A stretch of DNA of 29,808 nucleotides. Origin: Candidatus Staskawiczbacteria bacterium RIFCSPLOWO2_01_FULL_38_12b (GTDB lineage Bacteria; Patescibacteriota; Minisyncoccia; Minisyncoccales; Staskawiczbacteraceae). Below the pieces are notes generated by a model that made no database searches, was not told the DNA's origin, and worked only from the letters and a program-made list of their open reading frames with translations. The translations under genes and the position numbers were made by a program. Where the stretch lies: NCBI GenBank assembly GCA_001820255.1, contig MHPA01000028.1, positions 26,903 to 56,710 of the forward strand. The letters run 5' to 3'. Shown here one piece after another: positions 6,735 through 12,514 of the stretch (the first letter of the stretch is position 1; each line of letters opens with the position of its first letter).

Positions 6735-7244
6735 TTATATCATTTCTAAAATCTTTAACTGCAACTTATCACTTTCAGTATCATAAATGGCAAAACAAGA
6801 TTTATATCGCTGGCCAGCTAATTCCCCCGGATTTACCAATCTGCAACTTGCCCTGAGCGAAGTCGAAGGGTTTCCTATTTTTTCTTCCCAAGGCTTATGG
6901 GTATGGCCATAAAATACCAAATCGTATTTTCCGGATTCCGCTGCTTGTTTGGCAATATCCGGATAGTGATTAAAAAATATTTTTCTTGCCCTGAGCCCTG
7001 CCGAAGGGTTGCCGCCTAATTCTATTTCCATGGTTTCTGGGATATCAAGCAGGTCAAAATCCCCGTTTCCACGGACAAAATATATCTGGCCTTTAAATTT
7101 TTTTACCGCCTCATCTATGGTTTGCTGATTACAAATATCTCCGCAGTGCAACATCGTCGTAATTTTTTGCGAGTTCAAAAAATCAATGGCTTTATTAAAA
7201 TTAGCCATGTTGTCGTGCGTATCTGAAACGATTGCAAATTTCAT
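6735..7244 (-). CDS. YfcE/MJ0936-type metallophosphoesterase with two repeat-derived inserts
   Basis: A small calcineurin-like phosphodiesterase, 169 residues. The metal-binding motifs are intact and in order: SDTHDN (D8, H10), GDICN (G35-D36), RGNGDFD (N60), FFNH (H93), GHTH (113-116) and the family-typical VNPGE. Substrate unknown; relatives hydrolyse phosphodiesters in vitro. Two extra peptides interrupt otherwise normal family sequence: GNPSAGLRAR after ELG (residues 78-87) and GNPSTSLRAS after EKI (residues 124-133). Both are in-frame translations of the same palindromic repeat (6989-7008 and 6851-6870). They fall next to the H93 and NPGE regions but break no metal ligand. It is last in the unit started by the Nudix gene, one base after the CofE-like stop. 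Confidence 0.9.
   Translation of the reverse strand: MKFAIVSDTHDNMANFNKAIDFLNSQKITTMLHCGDICNQQTIDEAVKKFKGQIYFVRGNGDFDLLDIPETMEIELGGNPSAGLRARKIFFNHYPDIAKQAAESGKYDLVFYGHTHKPWEEKIGNPSTSLRASCRLVNPGELAGQRYKSCFAIYDTESDKLQLKILEMI
6851..6870. repeat. REP-like repeat translated inside the phosphoesterase, copy 1
   Basis: CCCTGAGCGAAGTCGAAGGG, flanked by CTTG and TTTCC. It is read on the minus strand as N-P-S-T-S-L-R-A. The same flanks and 13 of 20 core bases recur at 6989-7008. The CCCT...AGGG ends are inverted. Confidence 0.85.
6989..7008. repeat. REP-like repeat translated inside the phosphoesterase, copy 2
   Basis: CCCTGAGCCCTGCCGAAGGG, flanked by CTTG and TTGCC. It is read on the minus strand as N-P-S-A-G-L-R-A, the same frame as copy 1 lying 138 bases away. 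Confidence 0.85.
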
Positions 7245-7245
7245 A

Positions 7246-7995
7246 TTAGTTTTTGCCTTTTTCCCACAAAGTTTCTTTTATTAACGGTGCGTAAATATCA
7301 TTATCTTTATCCATAATTAAAGGATCCTTTATCGTATAATCAATGGAATTAAAAACTATATTCTCAAGATCCTCAGCAATAGCAATAGGAGTTTGTTCTT
7401 TGCCCTCTCCCATAACCAATACCGCTGCCACCGCTACCGAATCAGCAATATTTGTCTGTGACATTTTCAGCGTCCGCTTAAATATGTCTTTTTTGCCTCG
7501 ATAATCCCTTAGCGGGTGGAAACCATGGTATCCGATGGCAATTCCCATAACACCGTTTTTTAAGGGCGTACAATGGCTATCTGAAATAATGACTCCGAAT
7601 TTTTTGAGTTTATAAGTTTTTTTAATAAATTGGTAAATATGCTTTGCCGCTACCATGGATTTTTCTGGCCATAAAATATAGTATCCATTGGCATTACTTT
7701 CATCGATGCCTGAAGTCGGAATCAAAATATTATTTTTAATAGTTAAGATTACGTAACCCTTGGGAACTTTATCACGGTCAATATAAAAATCCGCCTCTTT
7801 TTTTATTAGCTCATCTTTATTTTTTACTGAATCCATTTTTATGCACCTTCCCTGCCAGATGGCCACGATTTTAGAGGTAATTACAATAATTGATTTTTCT
7901 TTTAATGTTAAACTAGAAAAACTTTCTTTAATAAAAGAAAGTAAATCATCTTTTGGCGGCAAAAACACCCTAGTTTTAATCGGATATACTTTCAT
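7246..7995 (-). CDS. CofE-like gamma-glutamyl ligase
   Basis: A 249-residue protein of the CofE family, which adds glutamate through a gamma-linkage using a nucleotide triphosphate (F420-0:glutamate ligase in F420 makers). Visible motifs are ITSKIVAIWQGR near the N-terminus, IPTSGIDESNANGYYILWPE, VIISDSHCTPLKNGVMGIAIGYHGF (metal and nucleotide site), and NIADSVAVAAVLVMGEGKEQTP. No other F420 gene is in the window, so a folate or other substrate is at least as likely; the CPR members are often named putative folate gamma-glutamate ligases. Its start overlaps the end of the Nudix gene by 20 bases, and the phosphoesterase follows one base after its stop, so the three genes are one unit. Confidence 0.85.
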   Translation of the reverse strand: MKVYPIKTRVFLPPKDDLLSFIKESFSSLTLKEKSIIVITSKIVAIWQGRCIKMDSVKNKDELIKKEADFYIDRDKVPKGYVILTIKNNILIPTSGIDESNANGYYILWPEKSMVAAKHIYQFIKKTYKLKKFGVIISDSHCTPLKNGVMGIAIGYHGFHPLRDYRGKKDIFKRTLKMSQTNIADSVAVAAVLVMGEGKEQTPIAIAEDLENIVFNSIDYTIKDPLIMDKDNDIYAPLIKETLWEKGKN

Positions 7996-8452
7996 GTTCT
8001 TGTAATGTATGTTTTATAATAGCGTTTTGCTGGTCAAATAAAAATTCACCTTTGAATTTTTTATTTTCCAAAAATAATGAAAACCAATACTTGTCATCCG
8101 GCCACATATTTTCAAATGGAATATCTTTTTCCAAAAACCATGCTGGTTTCATTTCTTCGGTTTCTTGGGGTTGGCCAGAAAAGTCTGTGGCCTTAAAAAT
8201 ATTCACTTCTAAAACATCACTGGGTTTATCTTTCCAGGAAAAATCCAACACTCCGATTTTTTGCATTTCATTTGCGCTTATGCCGGCCTCTTCCAGTAAT
8301 TCTCTTTTGGCGGCGTCTTCAATGCTTTCACCGTTATCCACCTTACCGCCAAAACCATTCCATTTTCCCATGCCAAACCCGCGCTTTTTCATTCCAAGCA
8401 ATACCTTGTTATCTTGATGGATTATTAAAAGGGTCAATACTTTCTTATTCAT
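7976..8452 (-). CDS. MTH1-like Nudix hydrolase (oxidised purine nucleotide sanitiser)
   Basis: A 158-residue Nudix hydrolase strikingly like human MTH1 (8-oxo-dGTP/2-oxo-dATP diphosphatase). VLLGMKKRGFGMGKWNGFGG reproduces MTH1 residues around N33 almost exactly. The Nudix box is complete (GKVDNGESIEDAAKRELLEEAGI). The WPDDKYWF segment keeps the two Asp residues that bind the base in MTH1. The protein should remove oxidised purine triphosphates from the nucleotide pool. It is the first gene of the unit with the CofE-like ligase and phosphoesterase. A perfect palindrome (8494-8517) and a 13-bp tandem repeat lie between it and the ArsR gene, so it is probably repressed by that regulator. Confidence 0.92.
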   Translation of the reverse strand: MNKKVLTLLIIHQDNKVLLGMKKRGFGMGKWNGFGGKVDNGESIEDAAKRELLEEAGISANEMQKIGVLDFSWKDKPSDVLEVNIFKATDFSGQPQETEEMKPAWFLEKDIPFENMWPDDKYWFSLFLENKKFKGEFLFDQQNAIIKHTLQEHESISD

Positions 8453-8460
8453 AAAACTTT

Positions 8461-8486
8461 TTAATATATCAACTTAATATATCAAC
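8461..8486. repeat. Two tandem 13-bp units before the Nudix gene
   Basis: TTAATATATCAAC occurs at 8461-8473 and again, without a gap, at 8474-8486. It lies between the palindrome at 8494-8517 and the start codon at 8452, so it is in the presumed mRNA leader. Confidence 0.8.
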
Positions 8487-8493
8487 CTAATAC

Positions 8494-8517
8494 TCTCACA
8501 TTCTCGAGAATGTGAGA
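8494..8517. promoter_or_regulatory. Perfect 24-bp palindrome, candidate ArsR operator before the Nudix unit
   Basis: Each half is TCTCACATTCTC and its exact complement. The inner 22 bp (8495-8516) are identical to the palindrome at 8820-8847. It lies 42 bases before the Nudix start and 9 bases past the ArsR coding end. On the minus strand a TATAGT (8525-8530) lies 8 bases before the shared CTCACATTC, mirroring the 9-base spacing of the other copy. Repression by the ArsR-type protein is inferred. Confidence 0.75.
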
Positions 8518-8525
8518 ATATGAAA

Positions 8526-8801
8526 CTATAACTTTTTGAAATCTAAAATGAATTTTACGAAAATTTTCCCGTAAGGCGATATTGAATGTAAAATATATCT
8601 TCCGTGATAGTTTTTATCAACCAGTCCTGCGTTTACTAATTTTAATGTATGACCAGAAACCGTTTTTAAATTACAATCCAATGTTTTCGCAATATCATCT
8701 AAGGCAATCCCCCTGCTTTGGAAAATCAAAAGCAGAATATCAATTCTTCTATGGTTCGCAATTCCTTTAACATGTTTTTCAATTTGTTTTGAATTTTTCA
8801 T
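8526..8801 (-). CDS. ArsR-type winged-helix repressor
   Basis: A 91-residue winged-helix protein of the ArsR class. The recognition region is ALDDIAKTLDCNLKTVSGHTLKLVNAGLV (about residues 32-60), followed by a wing, KNYHGRYILHSISPYGK. There is no cysteine-rich metal-sensing motif; the single Cys lies in the DNA-reading part. A non-metal signal or constitutive dimer is therefore more likely. The gene is bracketed by two copies of the same perfect 22-bp palindrome, one 18 bases before its ATG and one between its stop and the Nudix gene. That suggests autoregulation and control of the downstream nucleotide-sanitising unit. Confidence 0.85.
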   Translation of the reverse strand: MKNSKQIEKHVKGIANHRRIDILLLIFQSRGIALDDIAKTLDCNLKTVSGHTLKLVNAGLVDKNYHGRYILHSISPYGKIFVKFILDFKKL

Positions 8802-8819
8802 ACCCCACTACATTCCTAT

Positions 8820-8847
8820 ATGCTCACATTCTCGAGAATGTGAGCAT
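8820..8847. promoter_or_regulatory. Perfect 28-bp palindrome, candidate operator of the ArsR gene
   Basis: Each half is ATGCTCACATTCTC and its exact complement, with no mismatch over 28 bp. It shares the inner 22 bp with 8494-8517. It sits right where transcription from the -10 at 8854-8859 would begin, so a bound dimer would block the polymerase. Confidence 0.8.
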
Positions 8848-8853
8848 GTAGTT

Positions 8854-8862
8854 ATTGTATCA
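8854..8862 (-). promoter_or_regulatory. Extended -10 of the ArsR gene
   Basis: Minus strand TGATACAAT: TACAAT is one base off consensus and is preceded by TG at the extended -10 position. No good -35 is visible, as expected for extended -10 promoters. The palindrome starts 6 bases downstream. Confidence 0.6.
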
Positions 8863-8874
8863 CAAAATAGTATA

Positions 8875-9177
8875 CTAAGATTCGTCTAAAATAACCTTAT
8901 CCCTGAAAGCACCTTTTTGGTCCCGTTTCTTTTTTTGAACCTCAATAACTTTTTTAAGATCCCATTTTTTATTTTCTAAAATAGCGGTAATTACTTCAAA
9001 TACATCTGCCATTTCTTCAATACTTTCAGCTTCCAAAAATTCATCAACTTCCTCGCCCAGTTTTTCTTTTAATTTCTGCCAATATTCTTTTTCATCAGCA
9101 ATATGAAAAATCACTTTCTTTCCTTTATTTTTAATATATTCAGGAATCTTATCCCTGACTAATTTGTTGTATTTCAT
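8875..9177 (-). CDS. MazG-like nucleotide pyrophosphohydrolase (short)
   Basis: A 100-residue all-alpha NTP pyrophosphohydrolase-like protein. It starts with the signature YNKLVRDKIPEYI and carries the acidic metal site EEVDEFLEAESIEEMADVFEVI (EExxE then ExxD). Such proteins are often annotated phosphoribosyl-ATP pyrophosphohydrolase, but no histidine genes are near. Removal of unwanted nucleotides is the better guess. It is the last gene of the seven-gene unit, and its start overlaps the ASCH gene by 29 bases. No clear terminator follows before the ArsR promoter. Confidence 0.8.
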   Translation of the reverse strand: MKYNKLVRDKIPEYIKNKGKKVIFHIADEKEYWQKLKEKLGEEVDEFLEAESIEEMADVFEVITAILENKKWDLKKVIEVQKKKRDQKGAFRDKVILDES

Positions 9178-9592
9178 GAATATTATTAACGGTTATCCAC
9201 GAGGCCATAGCTCCAAACCCCTTTTTATCAATTTGAAATGGTTTTATTTTTTGTGCTTTGGCCAGAAAAATTAAAATACCGTATTTTTTATCGCGGAATT
9301 TTCTCGAAAATTCCGCGATATCATTTTTTTCAATCCCGATATCTTTTCCGTAAGCATTTAAAATCTCTTTTCCCTTTTTGGGAGACAAATCAGAAAATTG
9401 CATGATCTTTTTAACCTGGGTTTTTATTAAGACTGGCTCACCCGAATTCTTAAAATACACTGCATCCCCCTTTTTAATTGCGTCCCATGGCTTATATTTG
9501 TTTTTATACCAACGCGATTCAATGGTTTTTTGTCCGGTTAAGATTTTTTCCAAAAACCCCCATTCTTTTTTCATGATGGCTATATGAATCAT
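9149..9592 (-). CDS. ASCH-domain (PUA-like) protein
   Basis: A 147-residue protein with an ASCH-like beta-barrel, a PUA relative thought to bind RNA or modified nucleotides. Visible motifs are LTGQKTIESRWYKNK (the G-x-K-x-x-E-x-R signature), then a strand-rich region with KKGDAVYFKNSGEPV, and a C-terminal FGAMASWITV. The start is set at the ATG at 9592 because it makes a 4-base ATGA overlap with the preceding CAP gene. A longer frame adds only five residues. Some ASCH proteins hydrolyse modified nucleosides (for example N4-acetylcytidine), which would fit its nucleotide-handling neighbours, but the substrate is unknown. Confidence 0.75.
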   Translation of the reverse strand: MIHIAIMKKEWGFLEKILTGQKTIESRWYKNKYKPWDAIKKGDAVYFKNSGEPVLIKTQVKKIMQFSDLSPKKGKEILNAYGKDIGIEKNDIAEFSRKFRDKKYGILIFLAKAQKIKPFQIDKKGFGAMASWITVNNIHEIQQISQG

Positions 9593-10467
9593 TGGCCTGC
9601 CACGCATTGGTTAAAAATGTTAATTTGATTATTGTATTGCAAAATAAGATTTTTGGTATTTTGAGCTAATTGATTATACTCATTTACTAAAGCATTATAT
9701 TGGTCTACTAATGCGTTGTATTTTGGGGATTTTGGATTGGTATTATTAATTTCGGACCGCTTGGTATCAATTTGCGCCGAGAGTTGGTCTAATTTTATCT
9801 TATTGTCATCAATTTCGGTTTTTAATGTGAAGCTAGGGCTCTGGCATAAAGAAAGTGGCAGGCCAAATTCCTGCACGCCAACCCAAACCGATTGCCCTTT
9901 ATACGTTCCTTTTACCATTGCCACCCCTATGTCAATAAATCGGTCATTTAAAATATTGGCTCGATGCCCCGGACTGTCCATCCAATTTTGCACCACTTCC
10001 TGTTCACTAGAAAAATTGCCAAGAATTAAATTTTCCCCCGACACAATATATTCATATCCGTAGGTTTTGACCAACGTGCCAGGGTCAATGCCACTTTGCG
10101 AAATATGTTCAAAATATTGGTTTTTTAAAATATCCTGGGCCTTTGCCAGTGCCGCCGCGTTAAGGCTGGCATTTTCAACCAGCGGCGGCAGCGCGCCATT
10201 ATCATATCTTTGAATATTGGTTTGCGCGATTATTTTCGCTTTAACCAGTACTACGCTATTTGAATTCCCGCCAATATTTAACGGACCAGGGGTTATGATT
10301 TTTTTTGCAACTGATTGTATAGTATTTCCCAAATCGGTTTTCTGAAAATTCTCCACATTTTTACCAAAATTATCATATGTTTTTAAAACAGTATCTTTAA
10401 GATAAAATCCTGCCCCAAAACCCAGTACTATTAATAATAAAATTACTACATAATATATTTTTTTCAT
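9589..10467 (-). CDS. Membrane-anchored CAP/SCP-domain protein with C-terminal coiled coil
   Basis: A 292-residue protein with an N-terminal signal-anchor helix (residues 4-22), a linker, a CAP domain (about residues 78-205) and a C-terminal Asn/Gln-rich coiled coil. CAP landmarks are LNAAALAKAQDILKNQYFEHIS (the first His), SGENLI (the Glu), VVQNWMDSPGHRANIL (the second His) and SVWVGVQEFG. CAP proteins are extracellular; bacterial ones have been linked to envelope and peptidoglycan processes or lipid binding. Its place among nucleotide enzymes is odd. It is joined to its neighbours by a 4-base gap on one side and an ATGA overlap on the other. Confidence 0.88.
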   Translation of the reverse strand: MKKIYYVVILLLIVLGFGAGFYLKDTVLKTYDNFGKNVENFQKTDLGNTIQSVAKKIITPGPLNIGGNSNSVVLVKAKIIAQTNIQRYDNGALPPLVENASLNAAALAKAQDILKNQYFEHISQSGIDPGTLVKTYGYEYIVSGENLILGNFSSEQEVVQNWMDSPGHRANILNDRFIDIGVAMVKGTYKGQSVWVGVQEFGLPLSLCQSPSFTLKTEIDDNKIKLDQLSAQIDTKRSEINNTNPKSPKYNALVDQYNALVNEYNQLAQNTKNLILQYNNQINIFNQCVAGQ

Positions 10468-10471
10468 AATG

Positions 10472-10912
10472 TTAAAATTCTAATCTTTGTTTTTCAAATC
10501 CAAATAATTGTTCGTGGATTAATTCAATTTTTTGGGGCGTCAATTGATACCAAGCATCTTCATTTAACACATCATCGGTTTCTTTTGGTTCCGGTTTATT
10601 TCTTTTTGCATAATGCTTTTTGACAAGATCAAACCTTGGCCCTTCAATTTTTTTTGCGATACCGCAAAATTGTATCCCCAAGTTATGGTCTTTTGGACCA
10701 TTTACCGTGATAGTCCCTGCAATATTTGGGTTTTTTATAACCGCATTTGAATGCCTTGTTTTTGGGTGTGACATCCAATACACATTTAGCCGATCATCGT
10801 GAACGTAAATAACGTCACAAACCCAAACCCCTCCATCGTCTTGCGTCCCCAAACTCATCAAGTACCCTTTTTCCAAAACTTCTAATATAAGTTTCCCTAT
10901 GTTATTATTCAT
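10472..10912 (-). CDS. Pyridoxamine 5'-phosphate oxidase-like flavin protein
   Basis: A 146-residue split-barrel protein of the PNPOx-like, FMN or F420-binding superfamily. Supporting features are the early GYLMSLGTQDDGGVWVCDV, the central LNVYWMSHPKTRHSNAVIKNPNIAGTI (the usual strand and flavin-phosphate region with a K-T-R-H cluster) and GIQFCGIAKKIE. Known members reduce or oxidise vitamin B6, haem or small molecules. The substrate here cannot be assigned. The start overlaps the methyltransferase stop as ATGA. Confidence 0.8.
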   Translation of the reverse strand: MNNNIGKLILEVLEKGYLMSLGTQDDGGVWVCDVIYVHDDRLNVYWMSHPKTRHSNAVIKNPNIAGTITVNGPKDHNLGIQFCGIAKKIEGPRFDLVKKHYAKRNKPEPKETDDVLNEDAWYQLTPQKIELIHEQLFGFEKQRLEF

Positions 10913-11532
10913 ATTTTTTTACCAATGATTTGCATCCAATTACTTTTTCTTGCAGTCCTGCTCGGCGGCATCACATTTTCATACACCATTTGCAACCCCA
11001 CATTTTTAAAATACGTTTTAAAATCTTGTAATGAAAAATAACTAAAGAATCGCTTGTATTCATATCCGTAATCGTTGTCTATTTTGATTTGTTCATCAAC
11101 ACCCCCCTCAATTTTTTCTTTCACGGCAATATACACATATCCCCCAGTATATAACTTTTGGACCGCCGTCTTTAATATATTTTCAACTTCTTTTTTAGGA
11201 ATGTGTAGCAATACCGCTTGCATAAAAATTCCACCGAAATGTTCTTGCAATGCATTTATATGATTAATATCCATGATTAAAAATCTTCCCTGTGGCACCT
11301 TTTTTATAGCAATTTCAATAAGGTTTTCTGAAAAATCTATACCCAATACTTTTAAACCCTTGCTGATAAGGTATTTAGCTTTTGTACCACCACCACAGCC
11401 AATATCCAATACAATGTCTCCCTTTTTTAAATAAGAAATAAATGTATCAGTTCCTTCAATCCACCAATCGTCACTTTGATGGTCTTTATGCCAGCTTTTT
11501 GCAATTTTATTATAGGTATCTTTTAAATTCAT
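10909..11532 (-). CDS. Class I SAM-dependent methyltransferase
   Basis: A 207-residue Rossmann-fold methyltransferase. Motif I is VLDIGCGGGTKAKYL (about residues 41-55), the acidic end of strand 2 is VLGIDFSENLI, and MDINHI and the strand 4 region FGGIFMQAVLLHIP follow. The overall form resembles methyltransferase type 11/25 proteins acting on small molecules. The substrate is unknown. It overlaps both neighbours by four bases (ATGA), so it is translationally coupled to the Nudix and PNPOx-like genes. Confidence 0.88.
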   Translation of the reverse strand: MNLKDTYNKIAKSWHKDHQSDDWWIEGTDTFISYLKKGDIVLDIGCGGGTKAKYLISKGLKVLGIDFSENLIEIAIKKVPQGRFLIMDINHINALQEHFGGIFMQAVLLHIPKKEVENILKTAVQKLYTGGYVYIAVKEKIEGGVDEQIKIDNDYGYEYKRFFSYFSLQDFKTYFKNVGLQMVYENVMPPSRTARKSNWMQIIGKKI

Positions 11533-11951
11533 TCATTTCCCTTTTTTAAGAACACATATAGATCTCTTAAAATATCTTTGTTGTCATCGGTAAGCATTGG
11601 TTCACTTAAAGCTTCTTTCTCTGAAAAAAATTTACCGTATTCACCTTCCATTATTTTAACTTCCTTTTCAAAATTATCATTAACTTCTAAAAAGTATACA
11701 TTCGATGACCAATCAATAAAATCATATTTACTCAAAAATTCACATCCTTTTGGAACGAAACACATTTCTTCTTGAATTTCCCGTTCCAAGGCTTGTGCTG
11801 GAGTTTCTCTTTCTTCTATTTTACCACCAAAAAATCCGAAGTGATCGGGCAACACCTTCCTATTTTTTTCCCGTTTTTGCAAATATACAAAAACTTGTTT
11901 ATTTTGAATCCTGCAAGGTATTAACACTGAAACATTTCTTTTCTTTTCCAT
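11529..11951 (-). CDS. Nudix hydrolase
   Basis: A 140-residue Nudix protein. The box reads GGKIEERETPAQALEREIQEEM, keeping the catalytic REIQEE. The glycine that normally follows (EEXG) is Cys here (EEMCF), a mild departure. The preceding PDHFGFFGGKIEE is typical of pyrophosphohydrolases that act on nucleotide derivatives. The substrate is not predictable from the sequence. It is second in the seven-gene unit, four bases after the dCTPase-like gene, and overlaps the methyltransferase by ATGA. Confidence 0.88.
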   Translation of the reverse strand: MEKKRNVSVLIPCRIQNKQVFVYLQKREKNRKVLPDHFGFFGGKIEERETPAQALEREIQEEMCFVPKGCEFLSKYDFIDWSSNVYFLEVNDNFEKEVKIMEGEYGKFFSEKEALSEPMLTDDNKDILRDLYVFLKKGNE

Positions 11952-11955
11952 ATTT

Positions 11956-12339
11956 TTATAATCCCTTCTTTCTATATTCTTTTTTTATGCGATAATAATT
12001 ACTCGCACTTTTTACGTCGTGTTTTTTATTTTTCACTAAGCTAACCGGATACTTTTTCTCGACATGCAAAAGTTTATCATAAATTACTTTTTTGGTATCC
12101 ATGCCCAATAATACCGACATTTCAATAGCATAGATTAAAACATCGGCAAGTTCCCCTTTTATTTCTTCTAACTTCTCCTTGTTGGATTTTACTTTTGCAA
12201 GCGAAAAGTTTTCCCACTGGAATAATTCCAAAAGTTCAGCTCCTTCGATCATTATTGATTTTGCCAAATCTGAAGGCCGCAGATTATCCCAATCACGATC
12301 TTTTAAATACTGATAAATTTTGCTTTCTAATTCTTTCAT
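11956..12339 (-). CDS. MazG-like nucleotide pyrophosphohydrolase (dCTPase/RS21-C6 type)
   Basis: A 127-residue all-alpha pyrophosphohydrolase. RDWDNLRPSDLAKSIMIEGAELLELFQW (residues about 15-42) and KGELADVLIYAIEMSVLLGMD contain the EGAELLE plus ELADV metal-binding pattern of the RS21-C6/dCTPase branch, which removes modified or excess dCTP in known examples. It heads the unit running to 8875. The palindromic element at 12355-12514 ends 15 bases before its ATG, so the unit's promoter must lie in or before that element, or it reads through from secA. Confidence 0.85.
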   Translation of the reverse strand: MKELESKIYQYLKDRDWDNLRPSDLAKSIMIEGAELLELFQWENFSLAKVKSNKEKLEEIKGELADVLIYAIEMSVLLGMDTKKVIYDKLLHVEKKYPVSLVKNKKHDVKSASNYYRIKKEYRKKGL

Positions 12340-12354
12340 GTTATTTTTTAGTTA

Positions 12355-12514
12355 AGGGCTCACCCATTAATAACTTGCGCATTTTCATCCAATCTGCGCC
12401 GCCATCTGCGTCCCAAAAAATAGTATGCGTAGCCTTACTACGCCTCCTATTTTTTTGAACGCATCTGGCACGCATCTTGGCGAAACTCCATCAAATTATT
12501 AATGGGTGAGCCCT
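12355..12514. repeat. MITE-like 160-bp palindromic element with 19-bp terminal inverted repeats
   Basis: AGGGCTCACCCATTAATAA at 12355-12373 is repeated exactly as its complement at 12496-12514. The arms continue as imperfect mirrors through (C)ATCTGCGT-like blocks and AAAAAATAG to a GCGTAG-CTACGC tip near 12438-12454. It has no open frame of useful length. Its right end supplies the last codons (LGLTH) and the TAA of secA. The family is different from the one at 2575-2777. Confidence 0.88.

Noticed and set aside
6851..7008. CRISPR-like repeat pair
   Set aside because: Only two short copies, inside a coding sequence and in the same frame; no array, leader or cas gene.
8820..8847. Terminator of the seven-gene unit ending at 8875
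   Set aside because: A perfect palindrome, but no T-run follows; the matching copy at 8494-8517 and its position at a promoter favour an operator.
12341..12388. Tiny minus-strand frame (MKMRKLLMGEPLTKK) in the palindromic element
   Set aside because: Only 15 codons, mostly formed by the terminal inverted repeat; too short to support.
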